DNA from: an uncultured Bacteroidales bacterium
GTDB taxonomy: Bacteria; Bacteroidota; Bacteroidia; Bacteroidales; UBA932
Direction of reading: 5' to 3'
NCBI GenBank assembly: GCA_946530505.1
Contig: CAMNAD010000014.1
Coordinates: forward strand, 1-17,140
Length of the DNA: 17,140 nucleotides
Below the pieces are notes generated by a model. The model saw nothing but the letters and a program-made list of their open reading frames with translations. It was not told the origin of the DNA and ran no database searches. Below are positions 7,231-13,299 of the stretch, piece by piece. How positions within the stretch are numbered: position 1 is the first letter of the stretch; the number at the start of each line of letters is the position of its first letter. The position numbers were made by a program, and so were the translations under genes.

Positions 7231-7710
7231 TCAGTCTTTGCAGATTGTTACTACCGCCCAGGCCTCGCAGCCTTCTCCGCGCCCGACGAATCCAAGATGC
7301 TCGGTGGTGGTCGCCTTTACGCTGACGGCATCTTCTTCAAGCCCGAGAATGGACGCGAGCGTGGAGCGCATGGCGTCGATGTAAGGGCGGAGCTTAGGTG
7401 TCTGGAGGGCTATGGTGATGTCGGCGTTGCCTGCACGCCAGCCGCGTTCGGACAGCATCTCTACCACCCTGGCCAGCAGCATCTTGCTGTCGGCTCCTTT
7501 CCATTCGGGGGAATTGTCTGGGAAATGCAGGCCGATGTCGCCGAGGGCGGCGGCACCGAGAAGGGCATCGCAAAGCGCGTGGATGGCGACGTCGCCGTCG
7601 GAGTGGGCTACAAAACCCTTGTCGCAGGGTATCTGTATGCCTCCGAGCCACATTGGCAGCCCCGGGGCGATGGCGTGTACGTCGTATCCTTGTCCGATTC
7701 GTATTTGCAT
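7231..7710 (-). CDS. ispF: 2-C-methyl-D-erythritol 2,4-cyclodiphosphate synthase
   Basis: A 159-residue enzyme of the non-mevalonate (MEP) isoprenoid pathway. It cyclises CDP-methylerythritol 2-phosphate with release of CMP, and acts as a trimer with a zinc site. Visible motifs: GYDVHA with metal ligands Asp10 and His12, AHSDGDVAIH with His36 and His44, ALGDIGLHFPD, and the C-terminal KATTTEHLGFVGRGEG. The ATG at 7710 gives the family's usual length and N-terminus; a frame extending to 7797 has no family residues and crosses the promoter. It forms a two-gene unit with pncA, and its promoter lies so close that the transcript would be nearly leaderless. Confidence 0.95.
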   Translation of the reverse strand: MQIRIGQGYDVHAIAPGLPMWLGGIQIPCDKGFVAHSDGDVAIHALCDALLGAAALGDIGLHFPDNSPEWKGADSKMLLARVVEMLSERGWRAGNADITIALQTPKLRPYIDAMRSTLASILGLEEDAVSVKATTTEHLGFVGRGEGCEAWAVVTICKD

Positions 7711-7744
7711 AACACAAAAGTACGGAATTATTTTTGTATTTTTG
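7704..7744 (+). promoter_or_regulatory. Tandem -7 elements before the mutL cluster
   Basis: Two consecutive TATTTTTG boxes (7729-7736 and 7737-7744) both fit TAnnTTTG exactly. TTTG at 7704-7707 is 21 bp ahead of the first. Transcription would start within about 10 bases of the ATG at 7751. This is the only clear promoter for the six-gene plus-strand cluster. Confidence 0.65.
7715..7722 (-). promoter_or_regulatory. -7 element of ispF-pncA
   Basis: TACTTTTG on the minus strand fits TAnnTTTG and ends only 4 bases before the ispF ATG, predicting a leaderless or nearly leaderless mRNA. It lies back to back with the divergent mutL-cluster promoter. Confidence 0.5.
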
Positions 7745-7750
7745 TAAACT

Positions 7751-8059
7751 ATGGGTTTTTTCAATTTTTTCGGCGATAATGAACACCGTGTGTTCAATTA
7801 CAAGCCGATGTACTACGATAAAGAAAAAGAGGAGCGCATGCGCAAGTTCCGTGCGGTAGACGGCAGCATGGAGCACAAGGACGAAGAAGGCAAAAGCGAA
7901 TATGTGCCCGGGAGCTACATCAAGGGAGCCTTCCGGGACGGTGCTTATCAGCATACCCGCAACCGCATGAAGGGCGTGCAGACCATAATCGGCATCGTCA
8001 CGCTACTGCTGATAGTGGCCGTTCTGTTCTTCATTGCCAAATTCTATTCAATGCTGTAA
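7751..8059 (+). CDS. Small membrane protein preceding mutL
   Basis: A 102-residue protein with a charged N-terminal two thirds (motif FNYKPMYYDKEKEERMRKF near 15-33) and one C-terminal transmembrane helix (about residues 76-97). Bacteroidota genomes often have a roughly 90-100-residue gene with the same shape (YxPRYY-like motif, terminal helix) directly before mutL; it is frequently labelled 'riboflavin synthase subunit beta', which the sequence here does not support. The last base of its TAA is the first base of the mutL ATG (TAATG overlap), so translation is probably coupled. Function is unknown; anchoring of an unknown partner is one possibility. Confidence 0.75.
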   Translation: MGFFNFFGDNEHRVFNYKPMYYDKEKEERMRKFRAVDGSMEHKDEEGKSEYVPGSYIKGAFRDGAYQHTRNRMKGVQTIIGIVTLLLIVAVLFFIAKFYSML

Positions 8060-9924
8060 TGGGAAAACTGAAAGTTCTGCCGGCAAACATTGCCAACATG
8101 ATCGCCGCCGGAGAGGTGGTGCAGAGGCCCGCATCCGTCGTCAAGGAATTGATGGAGAATGCGGTGGACGCCGGTGCCACCCAGGTGGACGTGATAGTGA
8201 AGGATGCCGGCCGCACCAGCATCCAGATCATAGATGACGGCGCGGGGATGAGCCCTTCGGATGCAGTGCTCTGCTTTGAGAGGCACGCCACTTCGAAGAT
8301 TGCAGAAGCAGCCGACCTGCAGCATATCGAGAGCTATGGTTTCCGCGGAGAGGCCCTCGCCAGCATCGCCGCGGTGGCAGAAGTCACGCTCAAGACCAGG
8401 CGCCCTTCCGACGAGACCGGCACCCAGGTGACCATCTCCGACCCTACCGCCGTCAAGACCGCCTCCGTTGCGGCGCCTTCCGGCAGCAACTTCCTGATAC
8501 GCAATCTGTTCTACAATACACCAGCCCGCCGCAAGTTCCTCAAGAGCGATACGGTGGAGCTCCGGCATATAATTGATGAATTCACACGCATATCCATCAC
8601 AAGGCCCGACATCGCGTTTTCCCTCGTTTCGAACGGGCGGGACCTTTTCCGGCTGCGCCCGGCCAAATCCTTGAAATTCAGGGTGCTGGACCTGATGGGA
8701 TCGAATGTGACCGGGGATCTTGTGGATATAAATGCCGATACTTCGGTAGTGCGCGTAAGCGGATTCCTCGCGAGCCCGGACACCGCACACAAGACGGTAG
8801 CAAACCAGTTCTTCTTCGTCAACGGCCGCTATTTCCGCAGCCCCTATATGCACAAGGCCGTGATGAAGGCATATGAGGAATATCTGCCGGAAGGCTATAT
8901 CCCGTCCTACTTCATCTGGCTCAAGGTAAACCCCGAGACTGTGGATGTGAATATCCACCCCACGAAGGCCGAGGTGAAATTCGAAGAGGAAGCTGTCATT
9001 TTCCAAACCATCTACGCTTGCGTTAAGGCCACTCTCGGCCGCAATGCCTTCGGCGAAGGTATAGATTTCGATACGGAGGGCCGTGTGGAGATGCCCCAGA
9101 TGGGGGCTTCGTTCGAGGAGTACCGCGGGCCGGTGCAGAGCGCCCCGGGGCCGCCCGTGGATAGTTCGTACGATCCTTTCGCGGTGAATACCTCTTTCGA
9201 AGAGATATCCTTGCCCGGCGTTTCCATGCCATCCGCGCCAGGCAAAGGGCCGGGCCGTGTCCCACAAGGGGAGCCCGGTCCCGGCATTGCCTGGCCGGGG
9301 AACCCCAACGCAGGAAACGCGGACTACGGCGTCCTCTTCGAGCAGAATCAGGCCGCACAGGCCCGCGCCATGGTAGTGAAGGGCCGCTACATAATCGCCC
9401 CCACATCCTCCGGCATAATGCTCGTGAGCATACGCCGCGCGTGGGAACGCATCCTCTACGAAAAAACCCTCAAGGCCCTCTCGAAGAACGCACCCGTCAC
9501 TCAGACCGCGCTCTTCCCCGTGCAGGTGCAGGTAGGCACCTCGGCGCGCCTGCTTTTTGAGGAGCACGCGCAGACACTCTCCGCGGCAGGCTTCGACATC
9601 ACCCCCTTCGGAACCGACACAGTAGTAGTGAACGGTGTGCCGGAGGGTTATTCATGCGAGCCAGGAAAGGTGCAGCAGATGGTGCAGGATATTCTCCTGA
9701 TTCTTTCGGACGATACCTCCGGCGTGCCGGAACTTGTGCGCGCCTCGCTCGCCTCGAAGTTCGCCACACTCGGCAGCCTGAACGTAGAGCCTCCCCGCAA
9801 TGCTTTTGAGGCTCAAGGGCTTATCGACACCTTATTCTCCTGCGACAACGCCGAATTGACTGCCTCCGGCAAGAGAATCACCGTACTCATCACAACAGAA
9901 GATCTTGAAAAGAAGTTTCAATAG
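8059..9924 (+). CDS. mutL: DNA mismatch repair protein MutL, endonuclease motif degenerate
   Basis: A 621-residue MutL that links MutS mismatch recognition to strand removal. The N-terminal GHKL ATPase is intact: AAGEVVQRPASVVKELMENAVDAGA with Glu30, IDDGAGM, GFRGEAL, then the S5-fold domain ending VNPETVDVNIHPTKAEVKF. A linker of about 90 residues (340-430) holds an in-frame palindromic insertion coding GRVPQGEPGPGIAWP. In the C-terminal domain the usual metal-binding DQHxA..E motif is replaced by S457-I-R-R-A-W-E463 within GIMLVSIRRAWERIL, and the late CPxG-like motif reads SCDNAELTASGK. The domain therefore probably only dimerises, as in E. coli MutL, though that protein works with MutH, which is not seen here. 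It leads a cluster with rhomboid, tsaC, rsmE and apbE. Confidence 0.95.
   Translation: MGKLKVLPANIANMIAAGEVVQRPASVVKELMENAVDAGATQVDVIVKDAGRTSIQIIDDGAGMSPSDAVLCFERHATSKIAEAADLQHIESYGFRGEALASIAAVAEVTLKTRRPSDETGTQVTISDPTAVKTASVAAPSGSNFLIRNLFYNTPARRKFLKSDTVELRHIIDEFTRISITRPDIAFSLVSNGRDLFRLRPAKSLKFRVLDLMGSNVTGDLVDINADTSVVRVSGFLASPDTAHKTVANQFFFVNGRYFRSPYMHKAVMKAYEEYLPEGYIPSYFIWLKVNPETVDVNIHPTKAEVKFEEEAVIFQTIYACVKATLGRNAFGEGIDFDTEGRVEMPQMGASFEEYRGPVQSAPGPPVDSSYDPFAVNTSFEEISLPGVSMPSAPGKGPGRVPQGEPGPGIAWPGNPNAGNADYGVLFEQNQAAQARAMVVKGRYIIAPTSSGIMLVSIRRAWERILYEKTLKALSKNAPVTQTALFPVQVQVGTSARLLFEEHAQTLSAAGFDITPFGTDTVVVNGVPEGYSCEPGKVQQMVQDILLILSDDTSGVPELVRASLASKFATLGSLNVEPPRNAFEAQGLIDTLFSCDNAELTASGKRITVLITTEDLEKKFQ
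9227..9297 (+). repeat. In-gene palindromic element, copy A (in mutL)
   Basis: A 71-bp segment that matches 12621-12691 in apbE at 64 of 71 positions without gaps, in the same reading frame. It folds as three stacked stems: CCAGGCAA (9238-9245) with TTGCCTGG (9287-9294); GCCGGG (9249-9254) with CCCGGC (9280-9285); TCCC (9260-9263) with GGGA (9269-9272). Internal loops are 3/1 and 5/7 bases and the apical loop is 5. It codes about 23 residues including GRVPQGEPGPGIA in the linker between the MutL domains, where an insertion should be tolerated. Confidence 0.85.
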
Positions 9925-9927
9925 TCT

Positions 9928-10560
9928 ATGCCTTACCTACAAGAAGAAAGAAGGGAACTCCCTATAACCGTCCACCTGATAATAATCAATGTGATTGTTT
10001 ATCTGGCGACCAAGGTCAATGCGGACTTTATGTACTCGAATTTCGCGCTATTCTACCCCGCAACGCCCTGGTTCAAAATATGGCAGCCGCTTACATACAT
10101 GTTTATGCACGGAGGCTTCTGGCATCTGTTCTTCAATATGTACTCGCTCTATATATTCGGGATGGCTGTAGAAAAGATCGTCGGAAAGAACCGCTTCATG
10201 ATACTCTACTTCCTTTGTGGATTCGGAGCTGCAGCTGCACAGTTGGGAGTGCAGGCTCTGGCACCCGCCGTGCAGGGTGTCCCAACCGTTGGAGCATCCG
10301 GCTGTATATATGGAATCATCGTCGCATTCGCTATGATTTTCCCCGAAGCGAAACTCACTCTCATCTTCCCGCCCGTTACCCTTTCGGCCAAATGGATGGC
10401 AGTGATCTTCATCGGTCTGGAAATCATGTTCAGCATTACCGGTGCACAGGCGGATGTGGCACACGTGGCCCATCTCGGAGGCGCCTTGATCGGCTTCCTA
10501 CTCATCTGGTGGTGGTATAAACGTCGCAAAAAAAACAATCATTCTTATGTCCATTATTGA
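9928..10560 (+). CDS. Rhomboid family intramembrane serine protease
   Basis: A 210-residue polytopic membrane protease that cleaves substrates within or near their transmembrane segments. The catalytic dyad is visible: Ser124 in VGASGCIYG and His182 in AHVAHLGGALIG. The oxyanion/L1 motif HGGFWHLFFNM with Asn70 precedes them. About six hydrophobic helices are apparent (first at 15-30, last at 185-196), followed by a basic tail. It starts 3 bases after the mutL stop and overlaps tsaC by 14 bases, so it is within the same transcript. The mutL-rhomboid neighbourhood is, to my knowledge, common in Bacteroidales. Substrate unknown. Confidence 0.93.
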   Translation: MPYLQEERRELPITVHLIIINVIVYLATKVNADFMYSNFALFYPATPWFKIWQPLTYMFMHGGFWHLFFNMYSLYIFGMAVEKIVGKNRFMILYFLCGFGAAAAQLGVQALAPAVQGVPTVGASGCIYGIIVAFAMIFPEAKLTLIFPPVTLSAKWMAVIFIGLEIMFSITGAQADVAHVAHLGGALIGFLLIWWWYKRRKKNNHSYVHY

Positions 10561-11119
10561 TTCTTCAATAGCTGCCGCGCTTGAGGTTTTGAAACGCGGT
10601 GGTGTGATTTTGTATCCTACAGACACTGTCTGGGGCATCGGTTGCGATGCCACCAACGAGGCTGCCGTAGCCCGCGTATTCGAAATCAAGCGCCGCAGCG
10701 AGGCCAAGTCGCTCGTACTCCTGGCCAGCGACCTCGATATGGTGGCGAAGCACGTCCGTGAGATTCCGTCCATCGCCATCGACCTCGTGGAAGTCAACGA
10801 TGCGCCGATGACCATAATCTATCCAGGCGCTCAGTATCTGGCCCCCAACGTGGTGGCCGAAGACGGTTCGGTCGGGATTCGCATCCCCATGAACGATTTC
10901 TGCGTGCAGTTGGTGCGCAAACTCCGCAGACCGCTGGTGTCCACTTCGGCCAACATCTCCGGCGAGGACACGCCTTCCTGCTTCGCGGAGATTTCTCCCG
11001 AAATCGTTTCCGCTGTAGATTATGTGGTTCCCGAGAGCCTGGAGCGCGATTCCACCGGACGCGCTTCGCAGATAATCAAACTCGGACTGCGCGGCGAGGT
11101 GCAGATAATCCGGCCGTAA
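10547..11119 (+). CDS. tsaC: L-threonylcarbamoyladenylate synthase (Sua5/YciO/YrdC family)
   Basis: A 190-residue YrdC-domain enzyme that makes threonylcarbamoyl-AMP from threonine, bicarbonate and ATP, the first step of t6A37 modification of ANN-decoding tRNAs. Visible family motifs: GGVILYPTDTVWGIGCDA at the N-terminus, FEIKRRSEAKSLVLL (the KxRxxxK nucleotide/threonine site), DAPMTIIYPG, VGIRIPMNDF and the hallmark STSANISGEDTP. The length matches the single-domain TsaC/YwlC type, without the extra Sua5 domain. The usual PGPxT motif is changed to DAPMTIIYPG. The ATG lies 14 bases inside the rhomboid gene. Its stop is followed directly by the rsmE ATG. A YciO-like paralogue with another role cannot be wholly excluded. 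Confidence 0.88.
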   Translation: MSIIDSSIAAALEVLKRGGVILYPTDTVWGIGCDATNEAAVARVFEIKRRSEAKSLVLLASDLDMVAKHVREIPSIAIDLVEVNDAPMTIIYPGAQYLAPNVVAEDGSVGIRIPMNDFCVQLVRKLRRPLVSTSANISGEDTPSCFAEISPEIVSAVDYVVPESLERDSTGRASQIIKLGLRGEVQIIRP

Positions 11120-12040
11120 ATGGAACTCTTCTACGCTCATAAGGTGGACGGAGGCTTCGCGTATCTTGACGCGGAGGAATCTGCCCACTGCGTCCGGGTG
11201 CTGCGGCACCGTGTCGGCGACGAGATTTCCGTCATCGACGGCAGCGGGTCCCTGATGCACTGCGTACTCAGCGACGATTCTCCTAAAGAGGCTGCTGCAC
11301 GGGTGGTGTCGCAAAAGGGCGGATGGGGCGCTCATCCCTATTATCTGCGCATGGCAGTCTGCCCCACGAAGAATATCGACCGCTACGAATGGTTCGTGGA
11401 GAAGTCTGTGGAACTCGGTGTAGATGAGATAGTTCCGGTGATTGGCGAGCATTCCGAAAGGCGCACTTTGCGCCTCGACCGCCTGCAGCGCATCGCCGTT
11501 TCGGCGGCCAAGCAGAGTCTGAAGGGGGCGGTGCCGGTGATCGCGGAGCCGCTGAGTGTCGCGGAGTTTGTGCGGGGGGAGGCAGGTGGCCTGCCTCTGC
11601 CGGATGGCTCCGGCGAAATCCGCCTGATAGCGTATTGTTCCGACGACGTCGTTCCCCGCGGTTCGATTATGGATGCGCTGGCGGAAGCTCTGCCTTCCGC
11701 GGCGGAGAAAAGGCTGGTCCGTGCCCCGGAAAAAGGGGCCCGGTACCAGCATTCTCCGGCCGTAGAAACGCTCGCGCACGCTTCCGCCGGCGCATCGCGT
11801 GTGACGGTACTGATCGGTCCGGAGGGAGACTTTTCGCAGGAAGAGGTCCGCGCCGCACTTGACGCCGGTTTCATCCCCGTGCACCTCGGCCCAAGCCGCC
11901 TCCGCACCGAAACCGCCGCCCTCACCGCAGTACAAGCCGTCTATCTCACCCTCGGACTGCACACCGGTGCCTACGACAGCGCTTCTGTGTCGGGCAGCCA
12001 TCTTGCTGACTGTAAATCACTTGCTGAAAACAAATCGTAG
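11120..12040 (+). CDS. rsmE: 16S rRNA (uracil1498-N3)-methyltransferase RsmE, enlarged
   Basis: A SPOUT-type methyltransferase that methylates U1498 of 16S rRNA with S-adenosylmethionine. Core motifs: HCVRVLRHRVGDEISVIDG in the PUA-like N-domain, KNIDRYEWFVEKSVELGVDEIVP, SERR...AAKQSLKGAVPVI, and the knotted SAM site VLIGPEGDFSQEEV...LGPSRLRTETAAL. At 306 residues it is about 60 longer than the usual 230-250. The extra length is between IAYC and VLIGPEGDFS (about residues 180-230), where a diverged palindromic element lies at 11703-11758, and in a ~25-residue tail after AVYLTLG that runs into a perfect 17-bp palindrome holding the stop codon. Its ATG follows the tsaC TAA directly. Catalytic motifs are intact, so the enzyme is probably active. 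Confidence 0.93.
   Translation: MELFYAHKVDGGFAYLDAEESAHCVRVLRHRVGDEISVIDGSGSLMHCVLSDDSPKEAAARVVSQKGGWGAHPYYLRMAVCPTKNIDRYEWFVEKSVELGVDEIVPVIGEHSERRTLRLDRLQRIAVSAAKQSLKGAVPVIAEPLSVAEFVRGEAGGLPLPDGSGEIRLIAYCSDDVVPRGSIMDALAEALPSAAEKRLVRAPEKGARYQHSPAVETLAHASAGASRVTVLIGPEGDFSQEEVRAALDAGFIPVHLGPSRLRTETAALTAVQAVYLTLGLHTGAYDSASVSGSHLADCKSLAENKS
11703..11758 (+). repeat. In-gene palindromic element, diverged copy C (in rsmE)
   Basis: This 56-base segment has the same fold as the mutL and apbE copies: CGGAGAA (11703-11709) with TTCTCCG (11752-11758); 3/1-base internal loop; GCTGGT (11713-11718) with ACCAGC (11745-11750); CCGTG against CCCGGT; CCCC (11724-11727) with GGGG (11735-11738); 7-base apical loop. 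Against copy A, six stem pairs differ on both arms yet stay paired, while unpaired CCGTG, CCCGGT and ATT are kept. It lies in a part of RsmE that is longer than in the family. Its left half is read in the same frame as in the other copies. Confidence 0.65.
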
Positions 12041-12065
12041 TTTTTCGCCGATTTGTTTTCAGCAA
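12021..12065. repeat. Perfect 17-bp-stem palindrome spanning the rsmE stop codon
   Basis: TTGCTGAAAACAAATCG (12021-12037) is followed by an 11-base loop that contains the rsmE TAG (12038-12040), then by its exact complement at 12049-12065. A 17-bp perfect stem is far beyond chance. Neither side has a T run, so it is not a standard terminator. It could be a mobile palindromic repeat, or a hairpin that processes the mRNA or dampens transcription between rsmE and apbE. Confidence 0.85.
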
Positions 12066-12088
12066 CTAACAATAAATCAAGAACTTAA

Positions 12089-13222
12089 GTGCCCAGGTTT
12101 TTTTTCATAATAACACTACTGATTTCAGCTATCTCCTGCTCGCAGCGCGGATACGTCCAGTTCGGCGGGTATGCGCAGGGGGGAAGATGGGGGGTGAAGG
12201 CGAATCTGGCCGGTGTAAAGACCAGGCCGGCGGAAATACAGAAGCATATCGAAGATATTCTGTATGAGATAGATACCACTCTTTCCGGATACAACAAGGC
12301 GTCGCAGCTGAGCCGGTTCAACCGGGGAGAAGATGTGGAACTCAGCCCGATGTTCGAGGAGGTCCTGCAGGCCGCGACAGTTTTTTGGAAGGAGACTGAC
12401 GGAGCGCTGGACTGTGCGGCCGGGCCGTTGTTCGACATCTGGGGCTTCGGCTTCAAGACGGATTCTCTCCCTTCCGACGAACTCGTCCGTCAGACGCTGG
12501 CGCAATGCGGAATGGCCCGCTTGATTTGTTCCGAAAAATGGCCGGATTCCGGAACAAACAACAAAAAATCAGGCATTTGTTCCGAAAATACACCGAATTC
12601 CGGAACAAACACAGGCAATCTGCCATCCGCGACGGGCAAAAAGCCAGGCCGTGTCCCGCAAGGGGAGCCCGGTCCCGGCATTGCCCGGCCGAAAGCCGAC
12701 GCAATTGCCAATCTGAATTTCAACGCCATAGCCCAGGGGTACAGCTGCGACAAAGTCGCGGAATATCTCTACTCGATAGGCGTAAAGGATATGCTGGTAG
12801 ATATAGGCGAGATTTTCTGCGACGGCCTTAACCCGTCCGGCAAGCCATGGAGGGTCGGGGTAGATAAACCGAAAGACGGAAACAACACCCTCGGAGCAGA
12901 TCTGGACGGAATCTGGGAATCGGACGGCGGACCGCAGGGAGTCGTGACTTCCGGTAATTACAGAAAGTTCTACATCAAGGACGGGGTCAAGTATTCCCAC
13001 ACAATAGATCCCCGCACCGGATATCCCGTACAGCACAATCTGCTCAGCGCCACCATAATAGCTCCGTCGGCGATGGAGGCCGACGCCTATGCTACCTACT
13101 GCATGGTGATAGGGCTCGAAGCCGCCAAGGAGTTCATCGAGAGCCGCGACGACCTGGAGGGATTCCTCATATATGGAGACTTTGAAACCTGGGCAAGTTC
13201 CGGTTTCAATCTGGTACAATAA
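12089..13222 (+). CDS. apbE: FAD:protein FMN transferase (ApbE family lipoprotein)
   Basis: A 377-residue envelope lipoprotein that attaches FMN covalently to Thr/Ser of target proteins such as Na+-NQR and RnfG subunits. The start is GTG at 12089: an in-frame TAA directly precedes it and no early ATG exists. The signal peptide MPRFFFIITLLISAIS leads to Cys17. Family motifs: DGALDCAAGPLFDIWGFGF, FNAIAQGYSCDKVAEYL, DMLVDIGEIFCDG, VVTSGNYRKF, YSHTIDPRTGYPV and the metal-site DAYATYCMVIG. The protein is about 40-50 residues longer than usual. The excess (about 145-203) is a low-complexity insert between WGFG and AIAQGY, made of two tandem palindromes coding ICSE..P.SGTN and a copy of the 71-bp element coding GRVPQGEPGPGIARP. 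The insert seems to be in a surface loop. Last gene of the cluster. Confidence 0.93.
   Translation: MPRFFFIITLLISAISCSQRGYVQFGGYAQGGRWGVKANLAGVKTRPAEIQKHIEDILYEIDTTLSGYNKASQLSRFNRGEDVELSPMFEEVLQAATVFWKETDGALDCAAGPLFDIWGFGFKTDSLPSDELVRQTLAQCGMARLICSEKWPDSGTNNKKSGICSENTPNSGTNTGNLPSATGKKPGRVPQGEPGPGIARPKADAIANLNFNAIAQGYSCDKVAEYLYSIGVKDMLVDIGEIFCDGLNPSGKPWRVGVDKPKDGNNTLGADLDGIWESDGGPQGVVTSGNYRKFYIKDGVKYSHTIDPRTGYPVQHNLLSATIIAPSAMEADAYATYCMVIGLEAAKEFIESRDDLEGFLIYGDFETWASSGFNLVQ
12525..12609 (+). repeat. Two tandem 34-bp palindromes inside apbE
   Basis: Two copies (12525-12558 and 12576-12609) each have a 9-bp perfect stem TTTGTTCCG/CGGAACAAA around a 16-base loop; the loops differ at several positions. 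The period is exactly 51 bp (17 codons), so the reading frame is kept and the peptides are ICSEKWPDSGTN and ICSENTPNSGTN. The second copy ends 11 bases before copy B of the GC-rich element. Confidence 0.85.
12621..12691 (+). repeat. In-gene palindromic element, copy B (in apbE)
   Basis: This copy matches the mutL segment at 64 of 71 positions. Stems: CGGGCAA (12633-12639) with TTGCCCG (12681-12687), where an A-T pair of copy A has become G-C; GCCAGG (12643-12648) with CCCGGC (12674-12679), one A-C mismatch; TCCC (12654-12657) with GGGA (12663-12666). It codes GRVPQGEPGPGIARP in the same frame as the mutL copy. Confidence 0.85.
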
Positions 13223-13223
13223 A

Positions 13224-13252
13224 CAAACCGGCCCGAAAATCGGGCCGGTTTG
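13224..13252. terminator. Strong bidirectional terminator after apbE
   Basis: A 13-bp perfect GC-rich stem (CAAACCGGCCCGA with its complement) and an AAA loop begin 2 bases after the apbE stop. On the minus strand the stem is followed by TTTATT, so it can also serve the convergent lipoprotein gene that ends at 13300. Confidence 0.85.
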
Positions 13253-13299
13253 CATACTAACTAGACAGGTTAGAATTGGTTATTGTTTAATTAAAGGAC

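Noticed and set aside
7711..7797. N-terminal extension of IspF to an ATG at 7797
   Set aside because: The extra 29 residues are unlike the family and cross the divergent promoter region.
8044..9567. 507-codon frame antisense to mutL
   Set aside because: Shadow of mutL codon bias; the protein is rich in His, Gly and Arg with no family pattern.
11579..11597. GAGGCAGG-tgg-CCTGCCTC hairpin in rsmE
   Set aside because: An 8-bp perfect stem with a short loop is expected about twice by chance in 17 kb, and no second copy was seen.
11681..11700. GCGGAAG/CTTCCGC hairpin in rsmE just before the diverged element
   Set aside because: Seven-bp stems are expected several times by chance in this window; not counted as part of the element.
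10565..12001. 478-codon frame antisense to both tsaC and rsmE
   Set aside because: It spans two well-supported genes and shows no domain; a shadow frame, although its length over two genes is striking.
12523..12691. CRISPR-like array from the spaced repeats in apbE
   Set aside because: Only two units, in frame inside a coding gene, with no cas genes in the window.
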